Origin: an uncultured Sphingomonadales bacterium
GTDB lineage: Bacteria > Pseudomonadota > Alphaproteobacteria > Sphingomonadales > Sphingomonadaceae
Assembly: GCA_903958285.1 (NCBI GenBank)
Contig: CAJBSR010000155.1
Span: 1 to 9,935 of the forward strand
Reading direction: 5' to 3'
DNA length: 9,935 nucleotides
Shown here: positions 1 to 5,307 of the stretch, in pieces
Position numbering within the stretch: the first letter of the stretch is position 1
Layout of the letters: every line of letters starts with the position of its first letter
Notes under the pieces: model-generated
The model's database searches: none
The model's input: the letters and a program-made list of their open reading frames with translations, nothing else
Told to the model about the DNA's origin: nothing
Position numbers and translations under genes: made by a program

Positions 1-332
1 AAGATGCCCATGACTTCATCGCGCGCCTGCTTGGACGGGTGCAGCGGGGCCATCGAGAACCCGCAATTGCCGAGGATCATCGTCGTCGCGCCATAGCCGG
101 GGAGCGGATCGAGATCGGGCTGCCACCACATCGACGCGTCATAATGGGTGTGGCTTTCGATAAAGCCGGGGGAGACGATGCAGCCATCGGCGTCGAACAC
201 GCGCTCACCACCGGCGGTAAGGTTCTGCCCGACTTCGGCGATCACACCATTCTTAATGCGCACATCTGCAGCAAACGCGGCAGCACCTGTTCCATCGACG
301 ACAGTGCCGTTCTTGATCAGGATATCGTTCAT
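1..332 (-). CDS. N-acyl-D-amino-acid deacylase (D-aminoacylase) family amidohydrolase, N-terminal part
   Basis: Partial gene: 110 codons of the N-terminus are present and the rest runs off the left edge. The opening MNDILIKNGTVVDGTG is the usual beta-sandwich start of amidohydrolase-superfamily enzymes. SPGFIESHTHYD (residues 54-65) holds the HxH metal motif (H61, H63), and GNCGFSMAPL (88-97) is the signature of the D-aminoacylase / N-acyl-D-glutamate deacylase branch, where the Cys (C90 here) is a known zinc ligand. The family hydrolyses N-acyl-D-amino acids in the cytoplasm, but many members in catabolic clusters have unknown substrates, so the substrate is not claimed. No signal peptide is seen. 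The start at 332 has GGAG six bases upstream; an in-frame ATG at 344 is an alternative. It diverges from the regulator at 462, which may control it. Confidence 0.85.
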   Translation of the reverse strand, partial: MNDILIKNGTVVDGTGAAAFAADVRIKNGVIAEVGQNLTAGGERVFDADGCIVSPGFIESHTHYDASMWWQPDLDPLPGYGATTMILGNCGFSMAPLHPSKQARDEVMGI

Positions 333-425
333 CCTCTGCTCCATTTCCTCGTTTTTGGCCTTTGAGGCCTTGATGATTCTGGAGCCGAGTGTGACGCTAA
401 CCGGGTCGAGCGTCCATCCTAGGAC

Positions 426-471
426 TTGCAGACAAGATCATATGATGATCTATATCGTATCGTGAAACGAT
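426..471 (+). promoter_or_regulatory. Candidate promoter/operator of the XRE regulator, with two inverted repeats
   Basis: Two perfect inverted repeats sit back to back: AGATCAT-ATG-ATGATCT at 435-451 and ATCGT-GAA-ACGAT at 459-471. A possible promoter is TTGCAG (426-431), a 17-base spacer and TCTATA (449-454). The first palindrome would lie between -35 and -10, the classic place for a repressor. The second covers the expected transcription start and the GTG at 462. The sequence shows the repeats directly; promoter and operator function are inferred. The gap also separates the divergent amidohydrolase (start 332), so one protein bound here could affect both directions. I see no clear promoter for that gene in 333-425. 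Confidence 0.4.
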
Positions 472-1202
472 CTCATGCTCTTCTGCCGCCGCTGCGGCAA
501 ATGCTCCGTGCCGGAGGGTGGACAGCGCCCCGCTTGGCGGAAAAATTGGGCGTGGGAGAGGCAACGGCCAAACGATGGCTTGCCGGTCGGGGCCTGACGC
601 TCGAAGGGCTGGACCGGCTGGCGGATATTGCCGGTACAGACATCGCTGAGCTTTCACGATTGGCAGAAGGGGCCGCTGAAGGGCTCGCGCAGGAACTGAC
701 CCTCGCGCAGGAACGCGCGCTCAGCCAGGATGCGTTCTTGTCCTTCCTCTTCATCGTCATTCTGGGCGGCTATACGCCGACCGAAGTCGCGAAGGATTTC
801 GACGTCACGCCCCGCCAGATGGAGGCCGCGCTGCTGCGGTTGGAGCGGCTGGCGCTCATCGATCGCCGCCCCGGCTGGCGCGTTCGCCCCTTGGTGGATC
901 GCGCCATCGTCTGGCGCAAGACGCCGATGCGCGCGATGTTTGAAGACCAGATGAAGGCGCAATTTCTGGCGATGGACTTCGCTGATGAACGCGCGGTCTA
1001 TGCGTCCGAAGTCATGAAGCTATCCGCGCAGGGTGCGGCCACGCTCGCCGAACTGATCGAGAAACACAGGCGCGACGTGCAGGCACTGGCTGAGCGGGAC
1101 CGGGATATGGCGCATCTGCCGCGAGCATGGCACGGGATGCTTTGCGCTGCCCGCCCGCTCGATGTGTCGGGGCTTGATGCGTTTGAGGGAGAGAAGAGTT
1201 GA
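462..1202 (+). CDS. XRE/Cro-C1-family helix-turn-helix transcriptional regulator
   Basis: Predicted 246-aa cytoplasmic DNA-binding protein. Residues 8-65 form a Cro/C1-type helix-turn-helix: TAPRLAEKLGV (21-31), then the likely recognition helix GEATAKRWLAGR (32-43). A second region (103-143, GGYTPTEVAKDFDVTPRQM then a basic hairpin) looks like a winged-helix element. The C-terminal part ends in a WHGMLCAARPLD-like stretch, as in a common proteobacterial HTH family I recognise by layout but whose ligand is unknown. The start is uncertain. The frame stays open back to a TTG at 426, but that TTG has poor Shine-Dalgarno spacing and may be a -35 element. GTG 462 also lacks a Shine-Dalgarno site, but keeps the first helix (LLPPLRQMLRAGGW), which ATG 501 would cut. 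The stop overlaps the start of the SDR gene (TTGA), so the two are co-translated. Autoregulation through the palindromes at 435-471 is plausible. Confidence 0.8.
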   Translation: MKRSHALLPPLRQMLRAGGWTAPRLAEKLGVGEATAKRWLAGRGLTLEGLDRLADIAGTDIAELSRLAEGAAEGLAQELTLAQERALSQDAFLSFLFIVILGGYTPTEVAKDFDVTPRQMEAALLRLERLALIDRRPGWRVRPLVDRAIVWRKTPMRAMFEDQMKAQFLAMDFADERAVYASEVMKLSAQGAATLAELIEKHRRDVQALAERDRDMAHLPRAWHGMLCAARPLDVSGLDAFEGEKS

Positions 1203-1981
1203 CCGACGGACGACTAGAAGGGCGCCGCGCGCTGATCACGGGGGCGGCGGATGGTATCGGCCTTGGCATTGCCCGACGGTTCGCGGCAGAAGGCGCGCAT
1301 GTCGTGATGGCCGATTTCGATCATGAGAAGGCTGTCGCGGAAGCTCGTGCGCTCACCGATGCAGGCCACTCGGTCGAGGCGGTTTTCGTCGATGTGACCG
1401 ATAAGGTCGCTGTCGCCTCAATGATGTCCAAGGCCGCTCCGGTCGATATCCTCGTCAACAACGCCTATCGCGGCAGCGGCGTCGCCCGGATCGAGAAGAA
1501 ATCGGACGAGGATTTCCTCTCCGCGCTTGGCATGAACCTGTGGGGTGTCAAATGGGCGATGGAAGCCGCGCTCCCGCACATGAAGGCGCAAGGCTGGGGC
1601 CGCGTCATCAACATGGGCTCGTTGAACGGCGTCAACGCGCACATGGGCAGCGCGGACTATAACGCCTCAAAGGAGGCATTGCGCGCCTATACCCGCACCG
1701 CCGCGCGGGAATGGGCGCCTTATGGTATCTGCTGCAACGTCATCTGCCCGGCCGCCTGGTCCGCCTCGTCACGGCGCATGGCCGAAATGCAGCCTGACAT
1801 GATCGGGCAGATCAATGCTGCCAACCCGATGGGCCGATTGGGCGATCCGGAAGCCGACATTGCGGGCGTCGCTCTGTTCCTTGCCAGCGAGGATTGTCGC
1901 TATGTAACCGGCAACACGATCTATGCCGATGGTGGCGGGCACATCAACGGCGTGGCTTGGGCACCGGCGTTTGAGGATTAG
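1199..1981 (+). CDS. SDR family NAD(P)-dependent oxidoreductase
   Basis: Classical short-chain dehydrogenase/reductase, 260 aa, cytoplasmic; such enzymes interconvert alcohols and ketones. The cofactor motif TGAADGIG is at 14-21. An Asp at the end of beta-2 (D39 in VMADFD) favours NAD over NADP. The catalytic tetrad is complete: N113, S141, Y154, K158 (YNASK). Two family motifs differ: NNAG is NNAY (87-90), and the usual PG after the active site is PA (184-185). The C-terminal YVTGNTIYADGGG is standard. The start is a TTG overlapping the TGA of the regulator gene by 4 bp, with a GAGGGAGA Shine-Dalgarno site about 7 bases upstream, so translation is coupled to the regulator. The 3' end overlaps the convergent MBL gene. 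Substrate unknown; oxidation of an alcohol freed by the nearby sulfatases is possible but only inferred. Confidence 0.92.
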   Translation: MTDGRLEGRRALITGAADGIGLGIARRFAAEGAHVVMADFDHEKAVAEARALTDAGHSVEAVFVDVTDKVAVASMMSKAAPVDILVNNAYRGSGVARIEKKSDEDFLSALGMNLWGVKWAMEAALPHMKAQGWGRVINMGSLNGVNAHMGSADYNASKEALRAYTRTAAREWAPYGICCNVICPAAWSASSRRMAEMQPDMIGQINAANPMGRLGDPEADIAGVALFLASEDCRYVTGNTIYADGGGHINGVAWAPAFED

Positions 1982-3396
1982 GGCTTAGCCGCACCTAACT
2001 CCGCCAACCTTGCTCGCGCCTTGGCCGCCACATCTAGGTAGATGAGCCCTTCCTGCACCGGCATGTCCGGCTCAGCGATGCGGGCGAGGTAGACGTCGAT
2101 GGCGAGTTGGAGCGCCTTGGGATCATCAGGCGCGCCGAAATAGGCCCAATCTGCGAGACGCGCGGCGAGCATTGGGTTGGACGGCAGCACCTCACGCGCA
2201 CGCTTTTCGACCGCATCCAGTCCACCGGCCAGGCGCAGCACTTCGCGCGCTTCGGCATCGAAGGTCATCGCGGCAAAATGTGAAGGCACATCGTCCCACC
2301 AACCGGTCCAGCGCTTCATGATCATGCGCGCAATGTCCTGCGGCCGGTTATACTGTGCGTCGAGCAACGGGTTTTTCGCGAACCGTTCGGGCCAGTCGAT
2401 GGAGGCGGCGATGACGTCCTTGCGCTCGCCCGCGTTGAGGCGGGTGATGACTTGCTGCGTGATGTAATCGAACGCATCGGCATAGGTGGTGAGTGCCGCG
2501 CCAATCTTGTCCGCACCCTCCATGGCGGCGCCGTGCATCGGCAGCATGATCTCGGGATCGAGCGCAGCCATCTCGCGATAGGCGGCCGTCCATTCCTCAA
2601 CGTAACGCTGCATGCGCTTGCCATTGCCCGCATTGGGCAGGAATCCCTGATAATAGTCTGCCGTCACGATGGTCTTGCGGCCGGGAATGGACAGCCAGAT
2701 CTGGTCCTCGGTCTCGCCCGGCGCGTGCGTGACGACGAATGTCTCGCCACCGATCTTGTAGGTCTTGCGGCCCTCGAACGTCTCATCTGGCACGACAACA
2801 TCGGCCTTGGTCGACGGCTGGAGCGACAGCGGCTGGTTGTTGTAGCGCCCGATGGAGCCGCCCAGCCGCAGATCGGTGTTGATCGCCTTGAGCATCTCCG
2901 CGCTGGCGATGACGCGGGGCCGAGACGGCAGCTTCACCAGTTCGCGCGCGCCGTAACTGTGGTCGACATGGGTGTGCGACAGGAAGATGGTCTTGAGCGG
3001 CTTCTTGCTCAGCGTCGGGACGACGTCCTTCAGGACGACGCCAATCGATGCATAGCCGGAATCGAAGAGGACGAGGCTGTCACGCGTTTCGATCAGCGCC
3101 ACATTCACATAGGGAAAGCGGATCAGCCACATGCCCTTGCCGTGGGGTTCTATGGTCATCTTGGCGCGGGCTTCAGCCACGACGTCCGGCGCGGTGGAGA
3201 GCATCGCGCGGGCGATGAGGGCCGATTTCGGCCCGCCAAAGCCGTCTTGCCGCGCCATGTGCTTCACTATGTCAGGGCGCTCCTGCGCGATCATCGCGCG
3301 GCCCTTTTGGACGAGGAGATCATCTGGTGACGGCGTGAAGCCACTCGCCAGTGCAGGGCTGGACGCGAACAGCGCGATGATGATGCCGAACCGCAT
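1978..3396 (-). CDS. Exported MBL-fold hydrolase with alkylsulfatase-type dimerisation domain
   Basis: Predicted 472-aa protein with a signal peptide (1-17, cut after ALA), so probably periplasmic. The metallo-beta-lactamase domain spans roughly 80-295. Its HTHVDH motif (141-146) gives the first zinc ligands, HAPGETED (224-231) is the second motif region, TADYY (245-249) supplies the bridging Asp, and MHG (287-289) the last His. Residues about 300-430, with AQYNRPQDIARMIMKRWTGWW (347-367), match the helical dimerisation domain of SdsA1-type alkylsulfatases. Those enzymes cleave alkyl sulfate esters at the C-O bond using zinc. The C-terminal SCP2-like substrate domain of full alkylsulfatases (around 650 aa) is missing, so the substrate could be something else. 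The start at 3396 has GGAGA six bases upstream and opens the signal peptide; a 98-codon open extension to 3690 overlaps the sulfatase gene and is rejected. Divergent from the sulfatase gene. Confidence 0.85.
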   Translation of the reverse strand: MRFGIIIALFASSPALASGFTPSPDDLLVQKGRAMIAQERPDIVKHMARQDGFGGPKSALIARAMLSTAPDVVAEARAKMTIEPHGKGMWLIRFPYVNVALIETRDSLVLFDSGYASIGVVLKDVVPTLSKKPLKTIFLSHTHVDHSYGARELVKLPSRPRVIASAEMLKAINTDLRLGGSIGRYNNQPLSLQPSTKADVVVPDETFEGRKTYKIGGETFVVTHAPGETEDQIWLSIPGRKTIVTADYYQGFLPNAGNGKRMQRYVEEWTAAYREMAALDPEIMLPMHGAAMEGADKIGAALTTYADAFDYITQQVITRLNAGERKDVIAASIDWPERFAKNPLLDAQYNRPQDIARMIMKRWTGWWDDVPSHFAAMTFDAEAREVLRLAGGLDAVEKRAREVLPSNPMLAARLADWAYFGAPDDPKALQLAIDVYLARIAEPDMPVQEGLIYLDVAAKARARLAELGAAKP

Positions 3397-3499
3397 TTTC
3401 TCTCCGGGGTCTTGGTTGTTTGCGTAAATCCTGTTGCGCGTTGATACGCATTTGGTAATCTCATCGCAAATTATAGCTGGAACTGCGAAAGAGGATGTT
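3397..3499. promoter_or_regulatory. Divergent control region between the MBL hydrolase and sulfatase genes
   Basis: This 103-bp gap must drive both genes. On the minus strand there is a perfect TATAAT (+ strand 3470-3475) without a good -35, which would suit an activated promoter for the MBL gene. On the plus strand TTGCGC (3434-3439), 16 bases, TAATCT (3456-3461) is a weak candidate for the sulfatase. Two oppositely oriented TGCGTA elements (3421-3426 and, reversed, 3445-3450) lie downstream of the minus -10 and flank or overlap the plus candidate. Similar elements recur upstream of the TonB-dependent receptor. Motif positions are seen; promoter activity is inferred. Confidence 0.4.
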
Positions 3500-5119
3500 A
3501 TGAAGCGCGCGTTTATGGCGGCATTGCTGTGTGCGGGGGCTGCGGCGACGGCCCAGCAAATGTCGGTTCCAGCCGGGCTGACGGTCGGGTCTATGTCCCG
3601 CGTCTCTCCCGTTCTCAAGGCAGAGCGCCAGCGCGACAATTTTGAACCTGCATTGCTGCGACCCGAACAGGCCCGCGCAGCGCAAGCCAAGCTCGATGCG
3701 ATCTACAAGCGCACCGGCAAGCGGCCCAATATCCTGATCTTCGTCGTTGATGACCTCGGCTATGGCGATGTGGGTGCCTATGGTGGCGGGGAGTCGCTCG
3801 GCGCCCCCACACCGCATATTGACCGTTTGGCGCGCGAGGGGCTGAAGCTTACCTCCACTTATGCGCAGCCCAGCTGCACACCGACGCGCGCGGCACTCAA
3901 CACCGGTCGTTTGCCGGTCCGCTCCGGCCAGACCACACCCAAGCACATGAACGATAACGCAGACATTTCCAGCGAACTTCTCGCCGCCAAAATCCTGTCT
4001 GGCGCGGGTTATCGCACCGCGCTTTCAGGCAAATGGCATTTGGGCGAGAAGGATGGCTCCCGCCCCTGGCAGGTCGGTTTTGATGAATTCACCGGCTTCC
4101 TCGGCGTCTCCAATGCCTATCAGGACGAGCATCCGTCCGCATCGGATGTTGCCAATGACCCTGAGCTGCTTGCTCAGCTCCGCTCCGTACCGGGCAGTCG
4201 GGACCTCTGGTCCGCGACCAAGGAGGGTGGCGGTAAGTCACTCGGCCAGATCAACTGGAGCAATGACGCGACGCTTGACCAGAAATTTGCAACTTTCTCG
4301 GAAGGCTTCATTCGCCGCGCGGTCAAGTCCGGCAAGCCTTTTTACCTCAGCCACAACTTTTCTAAGGTCCATTACTTCAATCAGCCCAGCAAGGCGTTTG
4401 TCGGAAAGTCCGCAACCAAGGATGTGTATCGCGACAGCGTGATCGAAGTGGACGATATTGTCGGCCGCCTGACCAAGCTGCTTGAGGATCTGAAGATTGC
4501 CGATAACACCATCGTCTTCTTCACGTCAGACAATGGGCCGGAGGAAGACAGCTATCCTGATAGCGGCACGACGCCTTTCCGGGGCGCAAAGGGCACCACG
4601 CTGGAAGGCGGCGTGCGGGTGCCGGGCATCTTCTGGTGGCCGGGGATGATCAAACCGGGTCGGGTGTCCGACGGCCTCTTCGATATGACCGACATGTTCA
4701 ACACCAGCCTGGCAGTGGCGGGTGTTGATGCGGCGAAGGCTGTGCCTGCTGACCGCTATATCGACGGCATCGACCAGACATCCTTCCTCCTTGCAGACAA
4801 TGGCGAGTCCGCGCGCGAAGCAGTGTTCCTTTGGAATGTGGATCTCTTTTCAGCCGTGCGTTGGCGCTATTACAAGATGGCGACGTCTGAAATTCAGATC
4901 GGCTCGGGCAACGTGCGGGACATGGGAGGGCTCGACAATGCTCAAGTCATGACGCCGCTCAATGGGTGGATGTACAATCTCTATCTCGATCCCAAAGAGC
5001 GCAAATCGGTGCTGATCGAAAAGGCATGGGCGCCGTCCTACGCACTCGGACCTTTGGTTGCCTTGCATGGCGCAACGATGGCCAAATACCCGCCCAAGGC
5101 GAAGATCCGCTTCCGCTAA
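3500..5119 (+). CDS. Exported sulfatase (formylglycine-dependent, arylsulfatase-like)
   Basis: Predicted 539-aa periplasmic sulfatase; the family hydrolyses sulfate esters with a calcium ion and a formylglycine made from cysteine. A signal peptide spans about 1-19 (cut near TAQ). The metal-binding pair is D84/D85 in FVVDDLGYGD. The active-site CTPTR is at 126-130, so C126 is the residue to be converted, and GKWHLG is at 177-182 (K178, H180). SKVHYF (288-293) offers K289 and H291, SDNGPE (343-348) holds D344/N345, and GAKGTTLEGGVRVPG (362-376) supplies K364. All key sulfatase residues are therefore present. Residues 20-74 form an unassigned linker before the sulfatase fold. ATG 3500 is preferred because it opens the signal peptide and has AGAGGA four to five bases upstream; the frame is open to 3434. 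No maturase (formylglycine-generating enzyme) is visible in the window. The true ester substrate is unknown. Confidence 0.93.
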   Translation: MKRAFMAALLCAGAAATAQQMSVPAGLTVGSMSRVSPVLKAERQRDNFEPALLRPEQARAAQAKLDAIYKRTGKRPNILIFVVDDLGYGDVGAYGGGESLGAPTPHIDRLAREGLKLTSTYAQPSCTPTRAALNTGRLPVRSGQTTPKHMNDNADISSELLAAKILSGAGYRTALSGKWHLGEKDGSRPWQVGFDEFTGFLGVSNAYQDEHPSASDVANDPELLAQLRSVPGSRDLWSATKEGGGKSLGQINWSNDATLDQKFATFSEGFIRRAVKSGKPFYLSHNFSKVHYFNQPSKAFVGKSATKDVYRDSVIEVDDIVGRLTKLLEDLKIADNTIVFFTSDNGPEEDSYPDSGTTPFRGAKGTTLEGGVRVPGIFWWPGMIKPGRVSDGLFDMTDMFNTSLAVAGVDAAKAVPADRYIDGIDQTSFLLADNGESAREAVFLWNVDLFSAVRWRYYKMATSEIQIGSGNVRDMGGLDNAQVMTPLNGWMYNLYLDPKERKSVLIEKAWAPSYALGPLVALHGATMAKYPPKAKIRFR

Positions 5120-5307
5120 GGCGCGGCTTTTCGCTTATTTTCCCGCTCCGCCAGGTCTAGCGCGGTCCGCAAAGTTTGGGCTTGCGGGCTTACGCATATC
5201 ATGACAGTCTTCGCCTCAAATAGGGAGCACGCGTAAACAGCGGCCCCATCCAGAACGCGTTCTAGTAGTGCGTAAACGTGTAAAACGTGACTGGGAGGAG
5301 AGGAAGA
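5120..5307 (+). promoter_or_regulatory. Leader/control region of the TonB-dependent receptor
   Basis: This 188-bp gap has no credible gene. Seen directly: an imperfect stem CCGCAA (5167-5172) / TTGCGG (5182-5187), a reversed GCGTAA element (5190-5195), GCGTAAAC at 5231-5238 and again at 5270-5277, the palindrome AGAACGCGTTCT at 5252-5263, and a close direct repeat GTAAACGTG / GTAAAACGTG at 5272-5280 and 5280-5289. A strong Shine-Dalgarno run (GGGAGGAGAGGAAG, 5293-5306) precedes the receptor start. I cannot pick a convincing -35/-10 pair. There is also no clear U-tailed terminator after the sulfatase, so read-through from it is possible. The density of repeats suggests the receptor has its own regulation. 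Confidence 0.45.
5252..5263. repeat. 12-bp perfect palindrome upstream of the TonB-dependent receptor
   Basis: AGAACGCGTTCT is self-complementary over its full length and is centred about 50 bases before the receptor ATG. It lies between two GCGTAAAC elements. This symmetry is typical of a site for a dimeric helix-turn-helix regulator (for example LacI-like), though the regulator is not identified. Confidence 0.5.

Noticed and set aside
39..465. Two plus-strand open frames opposite the deacylase fragment
   Set aside because: The minus strand encodes clear amidohydrolase motifs (HTH at 61-63, GNCGFS); the plus frames show none.
2452..3330. Long plus-strand open frame (292 codons) opposite the MBL gene
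   Set aside because: It is a mirror of the strongly supported MBL coding sequence, has no recognisable domain and no convincing ribosome-binding site; long antisense frames are expected at this GC content.
3397..3690. 98-codon N-terminal extension of the MBL protein
   Set aside because: It would bury the signal peptide, overlap the sulfatase gene and ignore the GGAGA site before ATG 3396.
5120..5187. Intrinsic terminator after the sulfatase gene
   Set aside because: The stem at 5167-5187 is short and followed by GGGCTTACG rather than a U-run; the T-rich stretch at 5127-5142 has no stable stem before it.
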